IMG/VR virus record: IMGVR_UViG_3300046171_000314
Span: 62,001-126,000 of that record
Direction: 5' to 3' (one strand)
DNA length: 64,000 bases
DNA from: a virus
Made by a program: the position numbers and the translations under genes. Shown here in pieces: positions 49,784 through 58,292 of this stretch. Below the pieces are notes generated by a model that was not told where the DNA came from, searched no databases, and saw only the letters and a list, made by a program, of their open reading frames with translations. Position 1 is the first letter of the stretch. The number at the start of each line of letters is the position of its first letter.

Positions 49784-50164
49784 TCAATGTCTATCTAAGT
49801 GCTCTAACAAAAGAGCGTGGGCATCCATAAGATTGTTGTCTTTAAGGATGCTCAAGGCTACTTGATCACAGTGGCTCTCATCTAGGGTTTTCAAATAGAT
49901 GTGAGCCATTTCGTGTGCAAGGATTACGAACAGGTGGTCGGCACTGAACCAATCTGTGTGTAATATTTCTTTATCCAATAGAATCAGAGGTTGTGGGACA
50001 TCTTCCCAAACAGCAAAAGCGTGTGAGTCTTTGAACATTGACATTTCGAAGTGCCACTTGCTATCTTCAGGCAGTTCGAACTTATCATTATACTTATCGA
50101 GTACGAGTACGAGAATGCTTTCATCCAAAGGACAATCGAATCTTGTGTATTGCTCTAAGTTCAT
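49784..50164 (-). CDS. HExxH zinc metallopeptidase
   Basis: 126 residues from the ATG at 50164 (SD GAGGTGA). The active-site motif VILAHEMAHIYLKTLDES supplies HExxH, and a downstream acidic residue in HCDQVAL could be the third ligand. The small size and layout resemble M78/ImmA-like or SprT-like peptidases. Its target is not known. It is a leftward gene, ending one base after the tagged protein C gene, again an inserted minus-strand cassette among virion genes. Confidence 0.78.
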   Translation of the reverse strand: MNLEQYTRFDCPLDESILVLVLDKYNDKFELPEDSKWHFEMSMFKDSHAFAVWEDVPQPLILLDKEILHTDWFSADHLFVILAHEMAHIYLKTLDESHCDQVALSILKDNNLMDAHALLLEHLDRH

Positions 50165-50216
50165 ACTCACCTCATTAATGGGTATTGTTATAGGGGTTTT
50201 ATTGATTGATAATTGT

Positions 50217-50227
50217 TCTATAAACCT
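50217..50227 (+). promoter_or_regulatory. TTCTATAAACC promoter-like box
   Basis: TTCTATAAACC lies 28 bases before the topoisomerase-like gene ATG. An identical core occurs upstream of the probable ssDNA-binding protein gene (21645-21657). Confidence 0.45.
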
Positions 50228-50255
50228 TTCTCAGTATTGAACGAGCAGGTAAGAT

Positions 50256-51413
50256 ATGTCTAAGAAGGTGTGGTCTGAACTAGAAAGTATTTGGTTTCGA
50301 GAAGCCAAATACAAAGACAAAAAAACCATCAAAAATAAAGATGGTGAAGAGACAACTGTTTATGAATACAGTGATCGTCAGGTCAATACAAGAAACAAGG
50401 AGAAGTCTAAGAAGGTCGAGAAGATACGACAGAACATAGATGCCCTTGAAAAAACGGTTTATTCTGATCTTAAGAGTAAAGAAAACAAATTGGTTGCTCT
50501 TGCGGTTGCTCTCATAAACCACACTTATGAGCGAGTAGGGAACGATGAGAGTGCTTCCAATGGTCACTATGGGGTAACAGGTTGGAAGAAGAAGCATCTG
50601 TCTTTCAAAGGCGGCAAAGCCATTCTTAAATACACAGGCAAGAGTGGTGTAAAGCACGAGAAAGAAATCACCGACAAGAAACTCGTCAGTGCTTTGAAAG
50701 AGATTTCAAAAGGATTATCAGGAGATGATTGTTTGTTGGAAGAGATCAGTGCCTCAGATGTGAATGACTATCTTGATCAATTTGGAATCACTGCGAAGGA
50801 TATCAGAGGATATCACGCCAACAGAGAAATGCAGGAACGCCTTAAAGCCCTCCGAGAAGAAAACGGTGCTCTGCCTAAGGATAAGAAAGAAAAAGAACAA
50901 CAACTCAAAGACGAGTTCAAAGAGGCATTAGAGGGAACAGCAAACTCGGTAGGGCACGAAGAGGCAACTCTCAGAAAGCAATACCTTGTGCCACACCTAG
51001 AAGACACCTATATGAAAGATGGTACGGTTATCACTACTCTGAAGGAAGCCTCTCGACTAGGGGACTGTTATGAGGCGGCAGGTAGGTATATGCTTGACAA
51101 CTGCCACAGGAAAAACCTAATTCTTGTCCATGCGGAGGTAACAGGTCAGGGTAGGATTGATGGTGTGAAGTACGGACACGCATTTATTCTTGATGGCAAT
51201 ACTGTAATAGATGTCTCAAATGGCAATAACATTAAGATGGAAAAAATGGTCTATTTCTTATTGGGTAAAATTGGGCAGTACGACCTGAAAACAGGGGATG
51301 TAGACACTAGCAAAGCCAATATGCACACATACACTTGCGACCAATTTCGAGAAAAGATTAGTAGACACGAACATTGGGGTCCGTGGGATCTTCAAACAAG
51401 TACAGGGTACTGA
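50256..51413 (+). CDS. topoisomerase IB-like domain fused to cysteine peptidase-like domain
   Basis: 385 residues. The N-terminal segment WSELESIWFREAKY is followed by a type IB topoisomerase-like region (about 60-200): ALAVALINHTYERVGNDES, NGHYGVTGWKKKHLSFKGGK, LKYTGKSGVKHEKEITDKKL and FGITAKDIRGYHANREM. The usual catalytic Tyr segment is not clearly seen. The C-terminal part (about 250-385) has GDCYEAAGRYML (Cys near 271), LVHAEVTGQGRIDGVKYGHA (His near 308) and VIDVSNG (Asp), a likely papain-like triad. Such multi-domain fusions are typical of polyvalent phage proteins delivered into the host. Confidence 0.7.
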   Translation: MSKKVWSELESIWFREAKYKDKKTIKNKDGEETTVYEYSDRQVNTRNKEKSKKVEKIRQNIDALEKTVYSDLKSKENKLVALAVALINHTYERVGNDESASNGHYGVTGWKKKHLSFKGGKAILKYTGKSGVKHEKEITDKKLVSALKEISKGLSGDDCLLEEISASDVNDYLDQFGITAKDIRGYHANREMQERLKALREENGALPKDKKEKEQQLKDEFKEALEGTANSVGHEEATLRKQYLVPHLEDTYMKDGTVITTLKEASRLGDCYEAAGRYMLDNCHRKNLILVHAEVTGQGRIDGVKYGHAFILDGNTVIDVSNGNNIKMEKMVYFLLGKIGQYDLKTGDVDTSKANMHTYTCDQFREKISRHEHWGPWDLQTSTGY

Positions 51414-51414
51414 T

Positions 51415-53502
51415 ATGGAAAAAAAGATTTTCACCAAGTTACAGAAGAAGCACGTTCGAGTTGATCCCCAAATTCTTTCAGAGATTAGAGGAACACGAAT
51501 ACGTTCCGCAACTCTTGTGAGGATAGCAAAACAAGTGTTCGCAACCAAATCTCAATCTGAGAAAGAAGACGAAGAGGTTGAGAGATTACAGAAACCATCT
51601 CCAAAGAAGAAGCCTCCTCGTAAGGATAAATCTCGTAGAAGGGTAAAGATTAAAGACAAGGACACAGACAAAGACCCTGACTTGAACACCAAAGATATGT
51701 CAATGAACTACAAGATAGTGGGAAGTCAACTTGAAACCCTTTGGTTCAAAGATGCGAAGGAGGACTTGAACACTGTCCGTAGAAAAGAAGATGGAGAGGT
51801 CATACAGGTGTCTGACAATACACTCAAAGAAAGAGGCTCTGAGTTTGATATCGTGGAAGATGATGATGAAGACGAAGACACAGAGGTAGAGGAAGATACA
51901 GAGACAGAGCAAAACGAAACCTCAACAGAGAATGCCCCTGAGGATAAAGAAGACAAAGAAGAGGTTAAGAAGGAAGAAGAAAAAGAAGAAGCCAATACGC
52001 AAGGTGATGCCGTAAAGAAAGAGTTCAGTAAGACCTTAGAGGGGAAAGAGGGGGCGTTGGATTTCCTGTTGGAATTGGGGGATGATGTAAAAGCCTTGTT
52101 GTCTGAAAATGCGGATACCTTAAAAGGTGTTGAAAATATGAAGGTCATCCTGAAAGAAAAAGGTTCTTTGCTTGAGTCTATCCAAGATGCTTTGGAGGGT
52201 GATTATGGTTCTGAGTTTATGGATGCTGTTAAAGATGTTTTGGGTGAGGGGCTTGACACAGATGTTTCTGTTGAAATAATAGAGACATTAAAAAAAGTTA
52301 TTGATGAGGGAATAACAGATACCCCTGTCAAAGAGTTGGCAGAGTTGTCTGTTGATGAGTTGGAGCAGCGGATATTAGATGAAGCAGAGTTAAAAGATAT
52401 CCACACAGAGAAAACCAAAGAGTTGAAAGATAAATACAAGAAAGAGGTTCGTGAAAAATTCGAGTCTTTGTCGGATAGCGATGCAGGGATAGAAAAAGTT
52501 CATAGTATTCTTGCGGAGGTTTCTAACGCAGAGTTGTCCTACTTTTCGAGTGTTGTGAAAGAGCCTATGGATAAACTCGAAGAGATAGACAAGTCTTTGG
52601 AAGATAAGAAAGAGGAATTGGAAAAAGCAGAGGGAAAAGAGAAGCGAACTCTTGAAAAGGAGATCAAAGCCTTAGAGCAGGAGAAAGGTCAGTTAGAAGA
52701 GTCTTTGCCCAAGTTGAATACTGTAAAGAACATGGTTAATGTCAATGCTATTCTTAGAGGGGAAGATAGTTCAATAGTTGGGGAGGTGTCCGACAAACAA
52801 AAAAGTTTGATTTCTTTTTTGGGAGACCATCTTCCTGTTGAGGGTGTTCTTGACTCTATGTCTCAGATTGTTTCTGTTTCAGAAGATAGCGATAAAGAGG
52901 TGGAGTCTAAGACTCAAATGCAACTAGCGATTGGAAACTCAATGAAAGACCTGTCTATGGATCAGAAGATGAGTGTTCTTATGGATCAGAAAGTTTTTGA
53001 TGACAACAAAATATTTATTGAGGCTTTCAATAGATACGCAGAGCAAGCCAAGAGTCCTCTAATTACCGCAGCCAAACGAAAGGAACTAGAGGATATGGCT
53101 GATATGATGTTCTCAAGAGCAATGGCAGAAACTTTGGCAGGGTCAGAAGGCACGAGTAAGGATAAGAAGGATAAGAAGCCTTCTTCCTCTTTTTCCTCTA
53201 AAGAAAAAGCAAAAGAAAGATCTAACTTACTTAATTCTATTGGAAAAATTCTTGAAGAGAATCTTGGATCATTCCTTTCCGATCCTGATCAAGTTAATGA
53301 CGCAGACATTTCAGGTATGTCAGAAGGGCTTGATTCTGCTATCCAAGCCGAGTCTATTCGTGAGATGTATCGGAAAAGAATGGAAAATGCCTCTGAAGGC
53401 GAGAAGCAACTTTTGCAGAAAAAACAGGAAGAGGCTGTTGAACGAATGATGAAAAAGGCAAAAATAAGATCAAATCTCACTCTTCTTTGGGGTAAGATTT
53501 GA
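51415..53502 (+). CDS. large acidic coiled-coil virion protein
   Basis: 695 residues, one base after the previous TGA. The N-terminus is basic (ATLVRIAKQVFATKSQSEKE), then comes a segment SQLETLWFKDAKEDLNTVRR that resembles the N-terminal part of the upstream topoisomerase-like protein. About 150-600 is highly acidic and helical with several coiled-coil stretches (EEIDKSLEDKKEELEKAEGK). The layout suggests a scaffold-like or internal head protein, possibly packaged with its neighbour. No enzymatic motif is seen. Confidence 0.7.
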   Translation: MEKKIFTKLQKKHVRVDPQILSEIRGTRIRSATLVRIAKQVFATKSQSEKEDEEVERLQKPSPKKKPPRKDKSRRRVKIKDKDTDKDPDLNTKDMSMNYKIVGSQLETLWFKDAKEDLNTVRRKEDGEVIQVSDNTLKERGSEFDIVEDDDEDEDTEVEEDTETEQNETSTENAPEDKEDKEEVKKEEEKEEANTQGDAVKKEFSKTLEGKEGALDFLLELGDDVKALLSENADTLKGVENMKVILKEKGSLLESIQDALEGDYGSEFMDAVKDVLGEGLDTDVSVEIIETLKKVIDEGITDTPVKELAELSVDELEQRILDEAELKDIHTEKTKELKDKYKKEVREKFESLSDSDAGIEKVHSILAEVSNAELSYFSSVVKEPMDKLEEIDKSLEDKKEELEKAEGKEKRTLEKEIKALEQEKGQLEESLPKLNTVKNMVNVNAILRGEDSSIVGEVSDKQKSLISFLGDHLPVEGVLDSMSQIVSVSEDSDKEVESKTQMQLAIGNSMKDLSMDQKMSVLMDQKVFDDNKIFIEAFNRYAEQAKSPLITAAKRKELEDMADMMFSRAMAETLAGSEGTSKDKKDKKPSSSFSSKEKAKERSNLLNSIGKILEENLGSFLSDPDQVNDADISGMSEGLDSAIQAESIREMYRKRMENASEGEKQLLQKKQEEAVERMMKKAKIRSNLTLLWGKI

Positions 53503-53525
53503 TAAAAATCGAAAATATTTGCATA

Positions 53526-53543
53526 TTCTGTCTATAAACAGAA
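53526..53543 (+). promoter_or_regulatory. late-type box inside an inverted repeat
   Basis: TTCTGT, CTATAA and ACAGAA in a row form a perfect 6-base inverted repeat around a TATAA-like core, 62 bases before the scaffold-like gene start. It could be a promoter with an operator, or just a palindrome. Confidence 0.4.
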
Positions 53544-53604
53544 CATATTGTCGATGGATTTATACCAACGACATTTTATTTATACCCATATTGGAGGCTT
53601 AAAA

Positions 53605-54301
53605 ATGAAGAAGATTTCAAAAAAGCAGGTAACAGCAAGCCTTGATCGCATTGCTGACTTGTTTCAAAACCATGCCGAGCAACTAGGAGTTCCCTCTCGT
53701 GTTGCTTTTGACTTTGCCTATCGTTGTGACTTACTTTCAGATGCCTTAGATAAAATGGCTTCCGAAGATAAGAAAGAAGAGAAGGAAGAAGAAAAAAGAA
53801 GAGGAAGAAAAGTCTGAGGAAGAATCTGAAGAAAAAGAAGAGAAGTCTGAGGAAAAAGAATCCTCAAAGAAGGCTCGTCTTTCTCGAAGAGCAGCCCTCA
53901 AAAAACTAGATCTTTTGTATGCAAAAATTGCTGCGGAAGAGGAAGCAGAAGAAGAGGAATCAGAAGAGGAAGAGGAAGAGGCAGAAGAGAAGGAATCTTC
54001 TAAGAAAGCCAAACTTACTCGTCGTGCCGCTATTCGTGAATTGGATCGTTTGCATAGACAAGTTGTTGCTAAGGACAGAAGATCAACTCGCAGAAGTCGT
54101 AAATTGGCTGATTTCGATCCAAATGATATTGGTGAAGACAAAGGTCAGGAAGTTGAAAGCGATGAAGCGTATATGAATGACTTTGGTGATGATCCTGCTG
54201 AATTGCGTTCAAAGCAAGAAGGTAAGGGTCTTGGTAAAGCAGCGGCTCGCAGACAACGTGCTCGTCGTAGAATGGCTAATCGTGTAAGAAGAAACCGCTA
54301 A
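53605..54301 (+). CDS. acidic prohead core/scaffold-like protein, frameshifted
   Basis: The ATG at 53605 has a TTGGAGG SD. The frame breaks in an A6 run near 53793; deleting one A joins it to the frame that ends at 54301 (about 231 residues). It begins KKISKKQVTASLDRIADLFQ, then long Glu/Lys/Ser repeats with two copies of EEKESSKKA(R/K)L(S/T)RRAA, and a basic end (ARRRMANRVRRNR). Acidic repetitive cores with basic tails are typical of prohead core proteins. The same EEKESSKKA element ends the 56326 protein. Confidence 0.7.
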
Positions 54302-54323
54302 TATTTGTTGGTAGGAGTTCCTT

Positions 54324-54890
54324 GTGGAAAAAGCATCAGCAGGTAGCGTGGTTAACCTCCCATTAAGGTCTGAAGACTTTCAAGTTGGCGACAGTATTGT
54401 CGCCCTTGATGGTCCGAGGGACAATGTTGGGAAGATAACCCGTTTATACCCTGCCATTGGTATGGCAGATGTTGAGTTCTCGACAGGAAATCATCGGATG
54501 CCTGTCGAAGAGATCAAGAAAGTCGATGAAGACGATAAGGGCTATGCTCCGAATACGGACTCTACGGTGGGTGGTGGTATAGATCTTGAGCCTTTTGGCG
54601 TTCGTGACATTAGTACAAAAGACCCCTCAAATTCTTTTGGGGTATTGGCTACTCGTGTTGCGAGGGCTTGGGTCAAGAAAGGTCTTTATTGGGCTTCTGT
54701 TGATCGTAAGTATCGTGCCACCAAGTCTGAGTGTGGTTCTCACTACACCTGTCCCAAATGTCCTGAGGTTGCTTTGAAAAAAGCCATCTATAAAAGAGAC
54801 AGTGGGGCAAGTGAAAAGTTGTGGGGATGTCCTAGTTGTATGTTCTTAATAAAGGACAGCGACATTACAAGATACAATGGAGGTATGTGA
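54324..54890 (+). CDS. zinc-ribbon virion-region protein
   Basis: 188 residues, GTG start after a TAGGAG SD. The N-terminal part is a beta-barrel-like domain (FQVGDSIVALDGPRDNVGKI). Then comes LATRVARAWVKKGLYWAS, with the RVAxxW tag, and a C-terminal zinc ribbon: YTCPKCPEVALKKAIYKRD and WGCPSCMFLI. It lies between the scaffold-like protein and the prohead protease and its stop overlaps the protease start (TGATG). Confidence 0.72.
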   Translation: MEKASAGSVVNLPLRSEDFQVGDSIVALDGPRDNVGKITRLYPAIGMADVEFSTGNHRMPVEEIKKVDEDDKGYAPNTDSTVGGGIDLEPFGVRDISTKDPSNSFGVLATRVARAWVKKGLYWASVDRKYRATKSECGSHYTCPKCPEVALKKAIYKRDSGASEKLWGCPSCMFLIKDSDITRYNGGM

Positions 54891-56293
54891 TGGCTTTTAT
54901 GAAATATGCCTCTGCTCTCTTAATGTCCCCTAGTATTTCTCAAAGGGGTTGGAAAAAGGTTCGAACTGCTTCCATGAAAGCAGGCGGAAATCTTGTTCAT
55001 CAAGCCGAGAACATTTTTGGTCAAAAGTTTGATCCGAGTAAGTACTTATTGTCTCATTGTACGATAGTGGCTTCTGTTGATGTTGATGAAGTCTCCAATG
55101 TTAAAATGGGGTCTGTTCAAGAAGGTGGTAAGACAATTAATCGCAAGTATAGCGATTACTATATTACTCCCCAAACCTCTAAGTATGTAAATAACAATGG
55201 GGATTCTTGGTCAAGAGAAGTTCTTATGAAGTCTTACAAAACCTTTATAGGTTCTCATAACTTTCAAGAACATGTACAAATAGAAGACCTGTCAAAGGGT
55301 CGCATTATTGATGCAGTTGCTCGTGATGTTGGTGAGAGTATTTATATTGATATTCTTGTGGCTACGGATCGACAACACACACAATTAGTAGAGGACATAG
55401 AGAGTGGCAAAATGGCTACTCTTTCTATGGGATGTACTGTCGAAGCAACCATTTGCTCTCAATGTGGAAATGTTGCAGTAGATGAAACCGATATGTGTGA
55501 TCATATTAAATATGCCAAACTAAACAAGTTCTTTGACAAGAGCGGTAATCAAAGGGTTATTGCAGAACTTTGTGGTCACCCTGAGATGGGTGATACAGGC
55601 GGTGTTCATTTTATAGAAGCCTCTTGGGTTGCTGTTCCTGCTTTTACAGGTGCGGTAATGAGAAATATTTTGACACCTGAGCAAGTTAGTGCAGAAGTCA
55701 AAAAGAAGGCTACTGAGATTCTTTCTGTTCCTCCGAGTGAGTGGGTCAATCCTGAGGGCAATCAAAAGGTTGCTCGTGATGTATATGCTCGTGGAATGTT
55801 TGATGACGATGACGATGATGATGGCGGTGGCGGAGATGCCTCTCCAATTAAAGAGTTGGAAGATGAAATGGTTCAAGTGGTTAAGAAGAGAGTTCTTGAT
55901 CGATTGAAAACCGAAATGAATCCTCCAAAGGAAGAAGCAGAAAAAGATGCCCCAAAGACAGAAGATGCTACCACGTATCAAAATGATACGATAGTCAAAG
56001 AGGCTATGCGTAAAGGTGCATTGGAAGGTCTTGTAAAGATTTCCTCCTCTTCGGTGGAATTGGTTGATGGTATTGCTAGGCTCGATAGAGCGAACGGTGA
56101 GCCATTTGCAATAGATTTGTATCGTGCCTCTCTTAGAGTAGGTTCGACCACAAATTACCCTTCTTTGAGATCCTTTTTGGCACAATGTCATAAAGTGTTG
56201 AGAAGAAGATTTACTTCACAAGAAGCAAAAAAATTGGTTCGCCTTGCTAAACTCATAGAAATATGGGAGAAGCGGAGCAACTTTCAATCTTAA
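54890..56293 (+). CDS. prohead (capsid maturation) protease-like protein
   Basis: 467 residues from the ATG at 54890. The core (about 80-270) has LMKSYKTFIGSHNFQEHVQI (catalytic-type His), IESGKMATLSMGCTVEATI (nucleophile-like Ser) and FIEASWVAVPAFTGA, the pattern of U9/U35-type prohead proteases. An inserted zinc-binding block (CSQCGN, DMCDH) is a feature of some large-phage proteases. The C-terminal 180 residues are acidic and then basic, as in protease-scaffold fusions, ending with KKLVRLAKLIEIW. It would cut scaffold and head proteins during maturation. Confidence 0.8.
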   Translation: MAFMKYASALLMSPSISQRGWKKVRTASMKAGGNLVHQAENIFGQKFDPSKYLLSHCTIVASVDVDEVSNVKMGSVQEGGKTINRKYSDYYITPQTSKYVNNNGDSWSREVLMKSYKTFIGSHNFQEHVQIEDLSKGRIIDAVARDVGESIYIDILVATDRQHTQLVEDIESGKMATLSMGCTVEATICSQCGNVAVDETDMCDHIKYAKLNKFFDKSGNQRVIAELCGHPEMGDTGGVHFIEASWVAVPAFTGAVMRNILTPEQVSAEVKKKATEILSVPPSEWVNPEGNQKVARDVYARGMFDDDDDDDGGGGDASPIKELEDEMVQVVKKRVLDRLKTEMNPPKEEAEKDAPKTEDATTYQNDTIVKEAMRKGALEGLVKISSSSVELVDGIARLDRANGEPFAIDLYRASLRVGSTTNYPSLRSFLAQCHKVLRRRFTSQEAKKLVRLAKLIEIWEKRSNFQS

Positions 56294-56325
56294 TAAACCC
56301 CCCTATTTTATAAAGGAGATATGTT

Positions 56326-57390
56326 ATGCGTAGACGCAGACTTACTTGGAAAAAAGCAGACTCTGATTTGCCTAATGAAGGATATGACCATCCTGCCTTC
56401 ATCGGACAACAACCTGCTGAAAAATATTTTATCGACAATGATGGTAACGGTGTTGGTTCTGAGCCTTCTGACTTTGCAGAAGATGTTCATCAAGGACCTT
56501 ACGACAATGGTGCTGAACCTGCTCTTCCTCACGAAGAATGGGATCATCCTGCATCAATGAAGCAAGCCGCTCGTGACATTCGTGCTAGTGTAGAACGCAA
56601 AGCCGCTAAGTGTATTCGTATTGCACAGGCGACTCTTGGAAAGAAGGCAACTGTTGCTGACATTGAAAATCAAGCCCTTGCTTTTATGGATATGCCTGAT
56701 TCTCAAATCGATGCTACTCTTTCTCGTCTTTCAATGCCAATGCCAATGGCACAAGAAGAAAAGGCTACTCTTTATGCAGAGGAAGACCACGCTCTTGAAG
56801 AAATGATGGCTGAGTTCTTGGCAGAAGATCACGAAGGCGAAGATGCAGAAGCAGAAGAAATGCTTGCTCAAATGCTTGCAGAAGAGCCTGTTGCTATGAA
56901 GCCCCCAATGATGTCCAATCAGAATGATCCTGAGCACTTTGAAGCACAGGAAGAAAAGGCTACTCTTTATGCGGAAGAAGAAGAGGCTATGATTGATCCT
57001 ATGATGAGTGATAATCATATGAGTGAGCACCATGAAGAACACGCTACTATGTATTCTGAAATGGATCATATGGGTCTTAATCCTATGATGGGTGAAGAAC
57101 TTGATGCAGAAGATGAAGACTTGCTTGCAAGTATCTTTGGTGGAAAGTTCGCTGCTGATGAAGAAAAAGAAGCAGAGGAAGAAAAAGCGGAAGATGAGAA
57201 GGAAGCAAAAGAAGAGGAAGCAGAAGAAAAAGAATCTTCTAAGAAAGCCTCTTACAAGTTGAAGCCTCGTGCTCGTAAAACTTCAAAAGGTGTCAAGTCT
57301 GTTGGAAACGTTTCTAAGACCGCAAAGTCAGAAATGGATGACCTTTCAAAACTTTGGCAATCTGCTCCTGACATTTCGGATATGTTTTAA
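56326..57390 (+). CDS. acidic scaffold-like protein with repeats
   Basis: 354 residues. It begins with a basic stretch (MRRRRLTWKKADSDLP), then shows EEKATLYAEE twice and the related EEHATMYSEM, then a Met/Glu-rich core and the EEKESSKKA element before a basic end. The C-terminus, LSKLWQSAPDISDMF, resembles a short capsid-binding helix. The whole layout fits a scaffolding or prohead core protein, placed between the protease and the capsid genes. A strong terminator follows. Confidence 0.75.
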   Translation: MRRRRLTWKKADSDLPNEGYDHPAFIGQQPAEKYFIDNDGNGVGSEPSDFAEDVHQGPYDNGAEPALPHEEWDHPASMKQAARDIRASVERKAAKCIRIAQATLGKKATVADIENQALAFMDMPDSQIDATLSRLSMPMPMAQEEKATLYAEEDHALEEMMAEFLAEDHEGEDAEAEEMLAQMLAEEPVAMKPPMMSNQNDPEHFEAQEEKATLYAEEEEAMIDPMMSDNHMSEHHEEHATMYSEMDHMGLNPMMGEELDAEDEDLLASIFGGKFAADEEKEAEEEKAEDEKEAKEEEAEEKESSKKASYKLKPRARKTSKGVKSVGNVSKTAKSEMDDLSKLWQSAPDISDMF

Positions 57391-57428
57391 TTCTCTATAA
57401 GAATTGAAAAATTGAGTTGAGTGAATGT

Positions 57429-57460
57429 AAATCCCACCGAGCAATCGGTGGGATTTTTTT
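57429..57460 (+). terminator. rho-independent terminator
   Basis: Stem AAATCCCACCGA/TCGGTGGGATTT, GCAA loop, then a T-run. It ends the scaffold-protease transcript. The 134 bases between it and the next ATG hold a CCTATATATG sequence that may be a promoter; nothing else is seen. Confidence 0.9.
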
Positions 57461-57594
57461 ATTTATTTTCAATATTCATTCGATAATCCAACCTATATAT
57501 GATCACTCACACGTGGGTTGGTCTTTTAACCAAACTTTCTATTTAACTCTCTCCCTTGTAAACAGGGAGTATTGCCTATAAAAGGAGAAATCTT

Positions 57595-58278
57595 ATGGCT
57601 ATGCTTGGACAAGCGAGTGGTGGTTTTACTGAAAGTTCATCTTCTCTTCGTCTGTTGCATGTTGGTATTCGCAACTCAACAGGTGTTTTGGCTGATGATG
57701 CTTTCACACAAACTAACCCCGTAGGCTCAATTTTGGCAGGCGAAAGCACTGCTACATATGCAACAAATTCCCCACAAGTAGCAACATCTGTATTGGGTGT
57801 TCTCAGTGGTTCTGTTGCTTTCACAAGACCCACAACCGCAGATGGTGGGAACAACGAAATCGGTGGACTTGGCTTTGCCTCTCTTAGTGGTGTTGCTACT
57901 GTCGTTGCTGACCTTAAAGCAGGACAAACAAACTGTATAGGTGTTCGCCCTATTGGTTGTTTCATCAATCACGCAGCAGGTTATTCTTTCGAGAACACCC
58001 CTGCTCTTGCATCTTCTAAGTCACCTTATGTATCTGCACAAGGAACTTACGCAAACTCATTGTTTGAAACGGTAAGACCTGCCTCTGTAGGTGTTAATGT
58101 TACTTATCTTGTTGGGAACACTCTTGTACCATCTATCAATGGATTCCTTATTTCATTGGAAGGTTGTGTTTCGGCAGACGATTGTTACAATGGTGGTGAT
58201 ACACCTGAAACAATCGGTATCTTAAAAATGGTTTCTGATTCTGCACAAGATGAAATCATGTATGACCAACGAATTTAG
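57595..58278 (+). CDS. head decoration or minor capsid-like protein
   Basis: 227 residues after a strong AAAGGAG SD. Rich in Ser, Ala, Gly and Thr with beta-strand patterning (GVATVVADLKAGQTNCIGVR, GVNVTYLVGNTLVPSINGFL). No charged helix or enzyme motif. It lies 14 bases before the major capsid gene, as decoration proteins often do. Confidence 0.72.
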   Translation: MAMLGQASGGFTESSSSLRLLHVGIRNSTGVLADDAFTQTNPVGSILAGESTATYATNSPQVATSVLGVLSGSVAFTRPTTADGGNNEIGGLGFASLSGVATVVADLKAGQTNCIGVRPIGCFINHAAGYSFENTPALASSKSPYVSAQGTYANSLFETVRPASVGVNVTYLVGNTLVPSINGFLISLEGCVSADDCYNGGDTPETIGILKMVSDSAQDEIMYDQRI

Positions 58279-58292
58279 GAGGAGGTTAAAAA

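Noticed and set aside
51726-52148. 140-residue Ser-rich minus-strand open frame
   Set aside because: The Ser runs are the complement of Glu/Asp codons in the acidic coiled-coil gene.
55520-56191. 223-residue minus-strand open frame
   Set aside because: It is antisense to the prohead protease C-terminus, with no start signal and improbable composition.
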